Assembly: GCF_900106525.1 (NCBI RefSeq) | Contig: NZ_FNOG01000016.1 | Span: 1 to 46,535 of the forward strand | Origin: Lysobacter enzymogenes | GTDB lineage: Bacteria; Pseudomonadota; Gammaproteobacteria; Xanthomonadales; Xanthomonadaceae | DNA: 46,535 bases | Direction: 5' to 3' | Shown: positions 24,170-32,983 of the stretch, piece after piece | Position numbering within the stretch: the first letter of the stretch is position 1 | How the letters are laid out: the number at the start of each line of letters is the position of its first letter | Notes under the pieces: generated by a model | Databases searched by the model: none | What the model saw: the letters and a program-made list of their open reading frames with translations, nothing else | What the model was told of the DNA's origin: nothing | Translations under genes and position numbers: made by a program

Positions 24170-24180
24170 GTCGACTTCCG

Positions 24181-25077
24181 TCATTCCCGCGGCCCCAGCG
24201 TCTGCATCACCAACTCCACGAACCGGCTCAGCTTCGGCACCGGCTGGCGGTCGCGCGGGTACAGCAGGTGCACCGGCCGCGGCGGCGGCAGGTCGTTTTC
24301 GAACAGCGGCACCAGGCGGCCGGCGGCGATGTCTTCGGCCAGCAGCACCTCGGGCTGCAGCACGATCCCGCAGCCGTCCAGCGCCGCGCGCCGCAGCGCT
24401 TCGCCGTGGTTGGAGGCGAACCGGCCGCTGAGCTGCAAGGCCTCGCCGCCGAGGCTGGCGAAGCGCCAGCCGGCGTTGGGATGCCACAGCAGGTGGTTGA
24501 GGCAGCTGTGCCCGGCCAGCTCGGCCGGGCTCGCCGGCGTGCCGCGCTCGCGCAGGTACGACGGCGCCGCGCAGACCATCATCCGGTACGGCCGCAGCGG
24601 CCGCGCGACCAGGCGGTCGGAATCGGCCAGCGGGCCGATCCGGATCGCCGCATCGATGCCCTCGGCGATCAGGTCGGTCATGCGGTCCTCCAGCGCCAGG
24701 TCCACGCTGACCTCGGGATAGGCGCGCAGATAAGCGGTGACCAGCGGCGCGATCGAGACCGTGCCCAGGGTCAGCGGCGCGCTGACGCGCAGATGACCGC
24801 GCGGACGCGCGCCATCGCCGAGCCGCTCGCTGACGGTCTCGGCGCGGCGCACCTGTTCCAGCACCTGCCGCGCCTCGACCAGGAACGCCGCGCCGACCTC
24901 GGTCAGGCGCTGCTTGCGGGTGTCGCGCTGCAGCAGCCGCGCGCCCAGGCGCTCTTCGAGCTGGCGGATGTGCTTGCCGACCATCACCGCCGACAGCCGC
25001 TGCGCCTGCGCGGCGGCGGCGAAGCTGCCGGTGTCGGCGACCGAAACGAACACCGCCATCGCGCGCAGCAGGTCCAT
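24181..25077 (-). CDS. LysR-family transcriptional regulator
   Basis: The 298-residue protein has an N-terminal winged helix-turn-helix (about 1-60: MAVFVSVADTGSFAAAAQAQRLSA, HIRQLEERLGARLLQR) and a C-terminal periplasmic-binding-like effector domain (about 90-290, starting RGHLRVSAPLTLG). It is full length. It is divergent from the short SDR gene 101 bases away, with an inverted repeat between, and probably controls that gene and itself. The inducer is unknown. Confidence 0.94.
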   Translation of the reverse strand: MDLLRAMAVFVSVADTGSFAAAAQAQRLSAVMVGKHIRQLEERLGARLLQRDTRKQRLTEVGAAFLVEARQVLEQVRRAETVSERLGDGARPRGHLRVSAPLTLGTVSIAPLVTAYLRAYPEVSVDLALEDRMTDLIAEGIDAAIRIGPLADSDRLVARPLRPYRMMVCAAPSYLRERGTPASPAELAGHSCLNHLLWHPNAGWRFASLGGEALQLSGRFASNHGEALRRAALDGCGIVLQPEVLLAEDIAAGRLVPLFENDLPPPRPVHLLYPRDRQPVPKLSRFVELVMQTLGPRE

Positions 25078-25097
25078 GGCTAACTCAGGGTTAGGGG

Positions 25098-25116
25098 TGC
25101 GCGAAATGCTAGCGCA
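25098..25116. promoter_or_regulatory. Candidate LysR operator between lysR and SDR genes
   Basis: TGCGC-N9-GCGCA forms a perfect 5-bp dyad in the 101-base divergent region. Its symmetry and position suit LysR-type binding; specificity is unproven. Confidence 0.35.
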
Positions 25117-25178
25117 TTCACCGTGCCCGGCCGGGCGCGCAGACTGGGCGCCTGTTCTCCTTCCCCCTAGGAATCGTC

Positions 25179-25775
25179 ATGAAGATCCTGCTTGTCGGCG
25201 CCACCGGCACTCTCGGCCGCGCCATCGCCCAGACCCTGTCCCACCACGAGATCCTCGCTGCGGGCCGCAGCAGCGCGCAGTACCCGGTTGACATCACCGA
25301 CGACGCCAGCGTCGAGGCGCTGTTGCGCAAGACCGGCAAGCTCGACGCCATCGTTTCCGCCGCCGGCGCGCTGCACTTCGGCCCGCTGACGCAGATGAAG
25401 CCGGCCGAGTTCGCCATCGGCCTCAACGACAAGCTGCTCGGCCAAGTGCGGCTGGCGCTGCTGGGCCAGCACTCTCTCAACGATGGCGGCTCGATCACCC
25501 TGACCACCGGCATCGTCTCGGCCGAGCCGATCCGCGGCGGCGTCAACGCCAGCGCGGTCAACCGCGCGCTGGAAGGTTTCGTCGCCGGCGCCGCCTGCGA
25601 ACTGCCGCGCGGGCTGCGCATCAACGCGGTCAGCCCGAACGTGCTGAGCGAATCGATGGACGCCTACGGCGCGTTCTTCCCCGGCTTCGAGCCGGTGCCG
25701 GCCGCGCGCGCGGCGCTGGCCTACCAGCGCAGCGTCGAGGGCGTGCAGAGCGGGCGCACCATCGAAGTCTGGTGA
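25179..25775 (+). CDS. Short SDR-family protein lacking the YxxxK motif
   Basis: The 198-residue protein has a Rossmann nucleotide-binding start, VGATGTLGR (residues 6-14), then AAGAL (NAG-like, about 65-69). The usual active-site Tyr-x3-Lys is absent: the corresponding segment reads VNASAVNRALEGF (about 125-137). It is shorter than classical SDRs (about 250). It may bind NAD(P) and use a different mechanism, or act as a binding protein. It is paired with the divergent LysR gene, a frequent arrangement in which the SDR is the regulator's target. Confidence 0.88.
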   Translation: MKILLVGATGTLGRAIAQTLSHHEILAAGRSSAQYPVDITDDASVEALLRKTGKLDAIVSAAGALHFGPLTQMKPAEFAIGLNDKLLGQVRLALLGQHSLNDGGSITLTTGIVSAEPIRGGVNASAVNRALEGFVAGAACELPRGLRINAVSPNVLSESMDAYGAFFPGFEPVPAARAALAYQRSVEGVQSGRTIEVW

Positions 25776-25889
25776 GTCTCGCGGCGGCTCGGGCAGGCGC
25801 TGCGCGGCCTGCCCGGGCACGCAGCGCCAATCCTGCGGGGTGCGCGCGCAGGTGTCGCTATAACCGGCCTGCGAGCCCGAGGCGTTGCG

Positions 25890-25983
25890 CTCTTGTGGGA
25901 GGGCCTTCAGGCCCGAAGCTCTTCGCTCAGGTCGCGGCTATCTGAAACAAAAGCCTCGGGCCTGAAGGCCCTCCCACAAGAGC
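25890..25983. repeat. Inverted pair of the TTGTGGGAGGGCC repeat
   Basis: CTCTTGTGGGAGGGCCTTCA (25890-25909) with GGCCC after it is mirrored by CGGGCCTGAAGGCCCTCCCA (25957-25976) with CAAGAG. The pair can fold into a long stem with an inner loop of about 30 bases. It lies between the convergent SDR and NTF2-like genes. Confidence 0.88.
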
Positions 25984-26018
25984 GGGCGCTGAAGGCCTGC
26001 CTGCAAGCACCGAAGCCG

Positions 26019-26459
26019 CTACTCGGCCCCGTCGCGCTTGAGCACCGCCTTGCCGCTGGCGTGATCGACCGGCGCGGAAGTGTGCTCGTGCACGATCTTC
26101 CAGCCCTCGCCGCGACGCTCCAGCACCAGGCTGATGCGGTTGTCGAGCGAGCGCAGGCGGGCGCCGTCGGCGGTGTGCGCCGCAAAGGTGAGCACGGCGT
26201 GGCCGTAAGCCAGCGCGCCGTCGGCGCGCGACTGCGCCTGGGCGTAAGTCACCGCCACCGTCTCCGCACCGAGCGAGGAGAACCAGTCCTGCGCCATCGC
26301 CCGCCACGCCGGCAGGCCGCGCAGTTCCCAGCGGCCCCACAGGTCGAACACGTGCACGTCGTCGGCGTAGAGCGCGGCGAAGGCGTCGGCGTCCTTGGCT
26401 GCGACCGCTGCGGCATATGCGTCGAGCGCGGCGAGGAAGGGATCGTGGGTATCGCTCAT
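26019..26459 (-). CDS. NTF2-like / SnoaL-like fold protein (DUF4440 type)
   Basis: The 146-residue protein has the cone-shaped NTF2-like pattern: an N-terminal helix pair (FLAALDAYAAAVAAKDADAFAALYADDV, about 8-35), then beta strands ending in a hydrophobic-strand pair (ISLVLERRGEGWKIVHEHTS, about 109-128). Such proteins are small enzymes or binding proteins, and function cannot be assigned from fold. It ends 37 bases before pepQ's stop region on the same strand and lies downstream of it, so the two may be cotranscribed. Confidence 0.82.
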   Translation of the reverse strand: MSDTHDPFLAALDAYAAAVAAKDADAFAALYADDVHVFDLWGRWELRGLPAWRAMAQDWFSSLGAETVAVTYAQAQSRADGALAYGHAVLTFAAHTADGARLRSLDNRISLVLERRGEGWKIVHEHTSAPVDHASGKAVLKRDGAE

Positions 26460-26496
26460 CGCGGCGCTCCGGTGGCAGTGGGGCGGGACGCGGCGC

Positions 26497-27825
26497 TCAG
26501 GCCGCGGCGAATCCTTCGCGGGTCAGGTTGATCGGCGCGTCGTCGGTGCAGACCACATCGTCCTCGATGCGGATGCCGCCGAACGGGCGGAACCCATCGA
26601 TGCGCGCCCAATCCACGCTGTCGCGGTGCTCGCCGCGCTGCAGGCCGTCGAGCAGCAGATCGACGAAGTACAGCCCCGGCTCGATCGTCACCGCCATGCC
26701 CGGCTCCAGCACCCGGGTCAGGCGCAGATACGGATGCCCGGCGGGCTTGTCGATGCGCCCGCCGCGGTCGCTGGCGGCGAAGCCGGCGACTTCGTGCACC
26801 TGCAGGCCGATGCCGTGGCCGATGCCGTGCGGGAAGAACACGTTGCTGACGCCGTTGGCCACCGCCGCTTCCGGCGAGATCTTGAGCACGCCGAAGTCCT
26901 TGAGGATGCCGGCCAGGGCCAGATGCGCGTCCAGGTGCAGTTGCTTGTAGTCGAAGCCGGCGCGGACCTGCGCGCACATGCGCTGCTGGGCCGCGTCGAC
27001 CGCGTCGATCAGCGCCTGGAACTCGCCGTCGGTATCGCCTGCGTAGGTGCGGGTGATGTCGCAGGCGTAGCCGGCGTGGCTGGCGCCGGCGTCGATCAGG
27101 AAGCTGCGCAGTTGCTCCGGCGCTTCGCGGCCGAGTTCCATGTAGTGCAGCACTGCGCCGTTTTGGTTCAGCGCGACGATGTTGCCGTAGGGCAGTTCGT
27201 TGGCGTCCTGGCGCGCGGCGGCGCAGTAGGCCAGGTGGATGTCGAACTCGCTGGCGCCGGCGCGGAACGCGGCCTCGGCGGCGCGGTGCGCGCGCACGCC
27301 CTTGCGGGTGGCTTCGCGCATCATCGCCACTTCGTAGGGCGTCTTGAACGCGCGGTGGTATTCCAGGTAGTCGATCACCGCCTGCGGATTGTTCGGCGCG
27401 TAATCGCCGAGCGCGCTCTGCGGCTCGCCGAGGATGGCGCAGCGCGCCGGATCCTTGGGCAGATGCGGCAGCGCGTCGGCCGGCTCGCGGATCACGATCA
27501 CTTCGAAGTGCTCGACCCAGGCGCCGCTGGGCGCCTGCGGCACCACGTGCCAGTAATCGAAGGGCTGCAGGTAGATCAGCTTGGGCGTAGCGCCGGGGGT
27601 GAAGACCAGCCAGCTGCCGGGGTTGCGCACCAGCGGCACCCAGGCCTTGAACTGCGGGTTGACCGCGTAGGGATAGTCGCGGTCGTCGAAGACCTGGTAA
27701 TGCAGGGTGCCGCTGGGGACCACCAGATGGTCGAAGCCGCCGCGTTCCAGCGCTTGCGCGGCGCGGCGCTGCTGTTCGGCGAAATGCTGCGCGTAAAGAT
27801 CGGCGGGGGCGGCGGAAGCGGTCAT
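26497..27825 (-). CDS. pepQ: Xaa-Pro dipeptidase
   Basis: The 442-residue protein from ATG 27825 (MTASAAPADLYAQHF) matches PepQ in length and layout. The M24 metal ligands are visible in LIDAGASHAGYACDITRTY (two Asp), HGIGHGIGLQVHE (His), TIEPGLY (Glu) and GIRIEDD (Glu). It hydrolyses Xaa-Pro dipeptides in the cytoplasm. The upstream in-frame extension to 28170 overlaps interspersed repeats and is rejected. The window therefore carries both PepP and PepQ, which together handle proline-containing peptides. Confidence 0.95.
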   Translation of the reverse strand: MTASAAPADLYAQHFAEQQRRAAQALERGGFDHLVVPSGTLHYQVFDDRDYPYAVNPQFKAWVPLVRNPGSWLVFTPGATPKLIYLQPFDYWHVVPQAPSGAWVEHFEVIVIREPADALPHLPKDPARCAILGEPQSALGDYAPNNPQAVIDYLEYHRAFKTPYEVAMMREATRKGVRAHRAAEAAFRAGASEFDIHLAYCAAARQDANELPYGNIVALNQNGAVLHYMELGREAPEQLRSFLIDAGASHAGYACDITRTYAGDTDGEFQALIDAVDAAQQRMCAQVRAGFDYKQLHLDAHLALAGILKDFGVLKISPEAAVANGVSNVFFPHGIGHGIGLQVHEVAGFAASDRGGRIDKPAGHPYLRLTRVLEPGMAVTIEPGLYFVDLLLDGLQRGEHRDSVDWARIDGFRPFGGIRIEDDVVCTDDAPINLTREGFAAA

Positions 27826-27925
27826 GGCGGCGGGCTGGGTGCTGGCGGGGAGGCCGGAATCGCCATTTTGCCGCATCTGTGCGGGGTGGGGCTTGCGGGA
27901 TTGGGTGTGGTTTGGGGGAGGCGCG

Positions 27926-28146
27926 GCCCTCACCCCAACCCGCGCCCCGGCCCGAACGCAGAGCGTTCGGGCGTTCGGTGCTGCGCGAGCCGATGGCTCG
28001 CAAGCGCAGCCCCTCACCCCGCAAGCGGGAGAGGGGCTCAAAAGCGAGGTGCCAATGGCTGTTCCTTCTCCCGCTCGCGGGAGAAGAGCCTGCCCTCGAA
28101 GCGCTTTTGATCGGGGGTGCCCCGAAGGGGCGGATGAGGGCCGCGA
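27926..28146. repeat. Composite interspersed repeat (CCCTCACCCC ... GGATGAGGG)
   Basis: The element starts CCCTCACCCCAACCCGCGCC and ends GGGGCGGATGAGGG, with internal hairpins (AACGCAGAGCGTT, CCCGCAAGCGGGAGAGGGGC, TTCTCCCGCTCGCGGGAGAA, GTGCCCCGAAGGGGC). A single hairpin of the same family is at 2721-2747. It lies between pepQ and the PilZ gene. Confidence 0.8.
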
Positions 28147-28153
28147 CGCCCCC

Positions 28154-28501
28154 TTATTCGTAACTCCCACCCGGCGAATCCAGCCACTGCCGCAAATGCA
28201 CCATCCCGTCCTCAGGCATCGCGATGAAGCGGAACCCGGCCCAGTTCTGCCCCGGCATGCTCGCGCTGTCCTGCCACAGCAGGTGCGCGCCGACTTCGAT
28301 CGGCGCCTGCCGCGGCGCGTCGCGCAGGTCGAAGCGCAACTGGTACAGCGCGTCGTCGGTCAGCGCCGCACTGGCGATCATCATCATGCCGGTCTCCGAC
28401 AGATTGCCGAGGTGGCCGATCACCTGTTCGGTCATGGTGTCGACCACCTGCACCGTGTCGACGATGCGGCGCCGGCGCGCGCGGCGGAATTCTTCGCTCA
28501 T
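28154..28501 (-). CDS. PilZ domain protein
   Basis: This 115-residue single-domain protein has both c-di-GMP-binding signatures: an Arg-rich N-terminus (RRARRRR, residues 6-12, supplying RxxxR) and NLSETG (33-38, NxSxxG). It should be a cytoplasmic c-di-GMP effector. ATG 28501 lies 26 bases after the stop of the DUF1631 gene on the same strand, so the two are likely one operon and one pathway. An overlapping 722-residue reading in this frame is a shadow of the DUF1631 gene. Confidence 0.88.
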   Translation of the reverse strand: MSEEFRRARRRRIVDTVQVVDTMTEQVIGHLGNLSETGMMMIASAALTDDALYQLRFDLRDAPRQAPIEVGAHLLWQDSASMPGQNWAGFRFIAMPEDGMVHLRQWLDSPGGSYE

Positions 28502-28527
28502 GCCCGCTCCACTGACGGCCGCCCCGC

Positions 28528-30828
28528 TCACGTGGGTTCGCCTTGCGCCGACGCGGCCTCGTCGCGGCCGCGCCCGCCGAAACCGCGCAGCGCGTCCAGC
28601 GCGGCATGCCAGGCGCGGTCGACCAGACGGCTGCGTTCCTGCTCGACCACCCGCGCCTGGCCGCGCGCCATCATCCGCGCCAGCGTGTCGAGCGAGTGCT
28701 CGGCCGCGCGCTGGCCGCGCTGATTGACGAACAAGGCGTTGTCGGTGACCGGGCTGAACCACGACAGCCGGCGCCGCACCGCGTCGCCCTGCTGGTTCTG
28801 CACGAATTCGAACCAGGTGCCGAACGGCAGCGCGCGCAGGCGTTCGAAGCAGGCCTGCTCGCGCTCGTCGCGCGGCGGCAGCGGCGCGCGCGGCGCCGCC
28901 GCGGTGGCGTTGTCTTCGCCCAGGCGGCTGCGCTGGCGCAGCTTCATCGCCAGCTCGGTGCGCGAGGCGGCGTCCTCGTTCGCGACCGGGCCGGCGGTGA
29001 GCTGGCGGGCGATCGCGCGCGCGTCGTCGCCGTGGTAGCCGACCAGGGTCAGCGCGTGTTCGATGTCGCCGTCCAGCCCGCGCAGCGCTTCGCTGCCGGC
29101 GCCCTGGTTGGCGGCGACGATCTGGCCGGTGATCTGCAACTGCCGCTGCCACGCCGGCGAATCCTCGCCGTGGCGCAGCTGGGTCAGGGTCAGCACGTCG
29201 GTCCAGGCCTGGTTGAGCAGGGTCTGGACGAAGCGCGGCAAGCGCTGGCCGGCGACGGTTTGTTCCAGCGCCTGCTGGGCGCGGCGCTTGGCCAGCTCCA
29301 GTTTTTCCTTGCCACGCGCGGCCTCGACGAAGCGCCGCTCGGCCACTTCGGCCTTGCGCGCCTGCGCGTGCAGGTGCTCCTGCAGGCGCTGGTTGGCCGA
29401 ATCGAAGGACTGCGCCGAGCCGCGCTGTTCGACCACGTGCTCCACCGCCTGCCGCAGCGGCTCGTGCAGTTGCGGGTCGGCTTCCTCGTTCGGAGTCCAG
29501 CGCGCGCCGGCTTCGGCCACGGTGTTGAGCAGTTGCAGCGCCGGGTGGCCGTCGGCGGCCAGCAGCGAGCGGTCGCGCAGCGCGGCGTGCAGCAGCGGCG
29601 GCTGCAGGCGGTTGAGTAGGCTGGAGATCAGCGCGTCGCCGCGCAGGCGCTGTTCGATCTCGTCGAACAGCAGGCCCAGCAGCTCGAACGTGTCGCCGTC
29701 CTCGCGCGACAGCGCGGCGTCGGCGCCGGCGGCGCGGCGTTGGGCGAGCACGGCCTGGCGCAGGTCGGCGATCTTGCGCAGCGGCTGGGCGCCGCGCGCC
29801 GCGGCCTCGTCCAGGCGTTCGAGCCCGGCGACCAGTTCGGCGGTGGACAGCGGCGCCGGCGGCTGCGGCGCATCGGGTTGCGCGGTGCGCGGGCGCAGCT
29901 TGTCGACCAGGTCGCGGCGATCGGCCAGCCAGCGCTGCAAGGTGGCGAAGTCGGGCGCGCCGTCGGCGGCGGCCGGGGCGGTGGTCCAGGCGGTGTACGG
30001 GCGCGGACCGGCCGGGCGCGTATCGGCGTCGGCCGCGGGTTGCGCGGGGTCGGCGCCGCGCGCGGCCGTTTCGGCCGCCGGCGCCGGCTTGTCCTGCGCC
30101 TGCGGGCGCGTGCGCAGCGGCACGAACGACAGGCTGGGCAGCACGTTCTCGCGCACCAGCAACTGGTTCATCGATTCCACCAGCGCGGCATAGCCGAGCA
30201 TCACCTGCTGGTCGAACACCCGGTACAGGTCCAGGCGCGATTCGGGCGAAATCTGCAGCGGCTGGCAGGCCTGGGCGAAGCCGCGGATCAGCCGCTGCGG
30301 GCCGACCGGCAGGCGCTCGCAATCGAACGCCGGCATCCCGGCGAGCACGCCGAAGCGCTGGCCCAGCAGCATCAGGCCGAGCCCGGCGCGCGATTCGTGG
30401 CGGCTGGACAGGCTGCGCAGCACGGTGTTTTCGTCGACTTCGCTGTCGTCGACCAACCGAAGCTCCCGAAACTCAGGCGCCGCAGTCGTAGCCGAGCGCG
30501 ACATCCCTACCGCCGCCTCCCTGACCCCCGACAACGAAGCCTCCAACCCCGACAAATACCGAGGAATCAAATCCGAGCGCCGCAACCGCACCAGCCGCAG
30601 CGTCTCCAGATAGCCCGACTGCAACCCGGGGTTGCGGGCCTGGTCGGCCTGGCGGAACAGCTGCTGCTCGAACTCGGCCAGCATCCGTTCCATCTGCGGC
30701 GCGATCTCGTCGCTCACCAGGGCATACAACTGCTCCAGCAGGCGGCGCACGCGGCGTGGCAATACGGCCGTGGCCAAAGTGGCGCGCGGCGAAGCGTTCA
30801 AGGGATCGAACGTGGCGGGCATGTGCAT
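28528..30828 (-). CDS. DUF1631 family protein
   Basis: The 766-residue protein (MHMPATFDPLNA) matches the DUF1631 family, sometimes mislabelled 'thymidine phosphorylase' in databases. It is mostly helical, with a Pro/Ala-rich linker at about 260-330 and coiled-coil-like stretches around 500-560 (RKAEVAERRFVEAARGKEKLELAKRRA). The C-terminal part includes FGTWFEFVQNQQGDAVRRRLSWFSPVTDNALFVNQRG, a PilZ-like strand pattern seen in DUF1631 proteins. Function is unknown; the neighbouring PilZ gene supports a link to c-di-GMP signalling. The start is uncertain (30828 or 30822); a further in-frame 34 residues look non-coding. Confidence 0.88.
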   Translation of the reverse strand: MHMPATFDPLNASPRATLATAVLPRRVRRLLEQLYALVSDEIAPQMERMLAEFEQQLFRQADQARNPGLQSGYLETLRLVRLRRSDLIPRYLSGLEASLSGVREAAVGMSRSATTAAPEFRELRLVDDSEVDENTVLRSLSSRHESRAGLGLMLLGQRFGVLAGMPAFDCERLPVGPQRLIRGFAQACQPLQISPESRLDLYRVFDQQVMLGYAALVESMNQLLVRENVLPSLSFVPLRTRPQAQDKPAPAAETAARGADPAQPAADADTRPAGPRPYTAWTTAPAAADGAPDFATLQRWLADRRDLVDKLRPRTAQPDAPQPPAPLSTAELVAGLERLDEAAARGAQPLRKIADLRQAVLAQRRAAGADAALSREDGDTFELLGLLFDEIEQRLRGDALISSLLNRLQPPLLHAALRDRSLLAADGHPALQLLNTVAEAGARWTPNEEADPQLHEPLRQAVEHVVEQRGSAQSFDSANQRLQEHLHAQARKAEVAERRFVEAARGKEKLELAKRRAQQALEQTVAGQRLPRFVQTLLNQAWTDVLTLTQLRHGEDSPAWQRQLQITGQIVAANQGAGSEALRGLDGDIEHALTLVGYHGDDARAIARQLTAGPVANEDAASRTELAMKLRQRSRLGEDNATAAAPRAPLPPRDEREQACFERLRALPFGTWFEFVQNQQGDAVRRRLSWFSPVTDNALFVNQRGQRAAEHSLDTLARMMARGQARVVEQERSRLVDRAWHAALDALRGFGGRGRDEAASAQGEPT

Positions 30829-31015
30829 TCGGAACGGACGACCGCGAAATATAACCACGCCTCCCCGGCGCCCGCCCAGCCCGACGGTACCGGGCGCAGC
30901 GAACGGCCGACAGGAGGCGACCATTGGCACAAACGCTTTGTCCCCGAAGCGCCGGCCAAACTCAGTCTCGGTGCCGGGATGTGTCTGAGCCGTGATGCCG
31001 CCGGTGCCGGCGGAT

Positions 31016-32209
31016 TCAGTTTCCGGCGTGCGGGTCGGCCGGCTCGTCGGCGCCCAGGAACAAGGCCACCACGTCGTTGGTGAAGCGCTGGCCCAGCTCG
31101 GTCGGGCGGACCCGGTCGCCGTCGCGCTGCAGCCAGCCGGCGGCCTGCGCGGCGTCCAGCTGCGGCGCGATCTGCGCGCGCGACAGGCCGGTGGAGGCCT
31201 CGAACGAATCCAGCGAGAAGCCCTCGACCAGCCGCAAGGTATTGAGCATGTATTCGAACGGCCGCCGCGACGGCGCGATCCGGTCGTCGCCGCCGATCGC
31301 CTCGGCGCGGCCGGCCTGGGCCAGGTAGGCGGTGGGGTGCTTGAGCTTCCAGCGGCGCAGGATCGCCTGCTCGGCGCCGAGGCTGATCTTGGCGTGCGCG
31401 CCGGCGCCGATGCCCAGGTAGTCGCCGTAGCGCCAGTAATTGAGGTTGTGCTGGCACTGCCGCCCCGGCCGCGCGTAGGCGCTGACCTCGTACTGGCGGT
31501 AGCCGCGTTGCGCCAGCAGCGCCTGGCAGCGTTCCTGGATGTCCCAGGCGTTGTCCTCGTCCGGGATGCCCTGCGGCGGCCGTGCGGCGAACACGGTGTT
31601 GGGTTCCAGGGTCAGCTGGTAGTGCGAGATATGCGCCGGCTCCAGCGCTAACGCCCGCTCCAGGTCGTATTCGGCCATGGCCAGGGTCTGGCCGGGCAGG
31701 GCGTACATCAGGTCGAGGTTGAGGTTGTCGAAGCCGGCGTCCTGGGCCAGCTTCACCGCCGCCTCGGCCTCGGCGCTGCCGTGGATCCGCCCGAGCCGCT
31801 GCAGGCAGCCGTCGTCGAAGCTCTGGATGCCGAAGCTCAGCCGGTTGACCCCGGCCGCCTTGTACAGCTCGAAGCGGCCGTGCTCGGCGGTGCCCGGGTT
31901 GGTCTCCAGGGTGATCTCGCAGCCCGGGGCGAAGCGCAGGCGCGCGCTGGCCGCCTGCAGGAAGCGCTCGATCGCCTCCGGCGGGAACAGGCTCGGGGTG
32001 CCGCCGCCGAAGAACACGCTGTGCACGGTGCGGCCCCAGACCAGCGGCAGGTCGTACTCCAGGTCGGCGATCAGCGCATCGACATAGGCCGCGAACGGCG
32101 GCGCGCCGCGGGCCTCGTGCGAGTTGAAGTCGCAGTACGGGCATTTGCGCACGCACCAGGGCAGGTGCACGTACAGCGACAGCGGCGGGGGAACGAGGGC
32201 GACGCTCAA
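31016..32209 (-). CDS. hemW: HemW-type radical SAM heme chaperone
   Basis: The 397-residue protein has the radical SAM cluster motif C19-x3-C23-x2-C26 (CVRKCPYC), the GGGTPS SAM-binding motif (about 69-74), and the ETNPG and NLNLDLMYALPGQT segments of the HemN/HemW group. HemW lacks the N-terminal extension of true coproporphyrinogen dehydrogenase HemN, as here, and is thought to hand heme to target proteins. It lies next to rdgB in many proteobacteria; here a small membrane protein gene intervenes. Confidence 0.94.
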   Translation of the reverse strand: MSVALVPPPLSLYVHLPWCVRKCPYCDFNSHEARGAPPFAAYVDALIADLEYDLPLVWGRTVHSVFFGGGTPSLFPPEAIERFLQAASARLRFAPGCEITLETNPGTAEHGRFELYKAAGVNRLSFGIQSFDDGCLQRLGRIHGSAEAEAAVKLAQDAGFDNLNLDLMYALPGQTLAMAEYDLERALALEPAHISHYQLTLEPNTVFAARPPQGIPDEDNAWDIQERCQALLAQRGYRQYEVSAYARPGRQCQHNLNYWRYGDYLGIGAGAHAKISLGAEQAILRRWKLKHPTAYLAQAGRAEAIGGDDRIAPSRRPFEYMLNTLRLVEGFSLDSFEASTGLSRAQIAPQLDAAQAAGWLQRDGDRVRPTELGQRFTNDVVALFLGADEPADPHAGN

Positions 32210-32392
32210 TGGGCTAGGGCCGGGCGCAGGGCCCGGAACTCGAGGCGGGGAAGGCGGGCAGTTTACTGGGCCGCGCGCGCCAGGGCACGGCAGGGGCGCA
32301 GGGACAGGAAGAGACTCGGGGGCTGGAGGACGCGCCTGGAGGCGGCGTGCCCGCGGTTCTCGCGATATCCCCGACCTCTCGGGGCCGCCCGC

Positions 32393-32983
32393 TTACTCCT
32401 TCGCCCCGCCCCCGAACGTGGCGCCGAATCGCCGCGCCGCCAGGAGCGCGCGCAGATTCGTATCCAGCACCACCTCGGGCTTGGCCTCCACGACCTGGCG
32501 GATGATCGAGGCCAGCGGCTCGGCGCGGCCGTCGCCGGACATGTCGCCGTCGAACAGGGTCGCCGTGGTCCAGCGCCGGTGCGCGGCCGGGGCCAGGCGC
32601 AGTTCCAGGGTCGAGGTCAGGCGCAGGCGCCCGTCCTTGGCCCGGTGCAGGGACATGCTCTGCACCTCGGCCGGGTCGAAGGTGCGGGTGCGGTGGCCGC
32701 TGGTGATGTTGGCGTAGCGGATCGCGCCGCCGGCGGCGACGCCGTCCAGGCTGACCCGCTGCACCGCCGCCGCGGCGACCGCGGCGACCAGCGCCGCCAG
32801 CAGCCACAGCGCCAGTTCCAGCTCGCTGCCGAAGTCGGTGGCGCCGGTCTGCAGGCCGTCCTGGCGGATCCACACCGCGATCGGCAGGGCCAACAGGTAC
32901 AGCACCGCCACCGTGGCCACGGTGTGGCCGCCGGTGCGGAACGCCCGGCGCGGCGCGGCGGCGGCGCGCAGCAGGCGGTTCAC
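32393..32983 (-). CDS. Hypothetical membrane protein with two predicted helices
   Basis: The 196-residue product has two hydrophobic segments (about 22-40, TVATVAVLYLLALPIAVWI; and about 54-72, LELALWLLAALVAAVAAAA), then a mixed soluble tail (about 75-196). No family was recognised. It starts at GTG 32983, overlapping the rdgB stop by four bases (GTGA), so it is translationally coupled to rdgB. The tail strands (AIRYANITSG, SLHRAKDGRLRLTSTLELRL) suggest a beta-rich domain. Coding is supported by position and codon pattern rather than homology. Confidence 0.72.
   Translation of the reverse strand: MNRLLRAAAAPRRAFRTGGHTVATVAVLYLLALPIAVWIRQDGLQTGATDFGSELELALWLLAALVAAVAAAAVQRVSLDGVAAGGAIRYANITSGHRTRTFDPAEVQSMSLHRAKDGRLRLTSTLELRLAPAAHRRWTTATLFDGDMSGDGRAEPLASIIRQVVEAKPEVVLDTNLRALLAARRFGATFGGGAKE

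Noticed and set aside
28154-30322. 722-residue minus-strand reading ending in a PilZ domain
   Set aside because: Only the last 115 residues, after the ATG at 28501, resemble a protein family. The rest overlaps the DUF1631 gene in another frame and has a shadow-like Arg/Pro/Ala composition.
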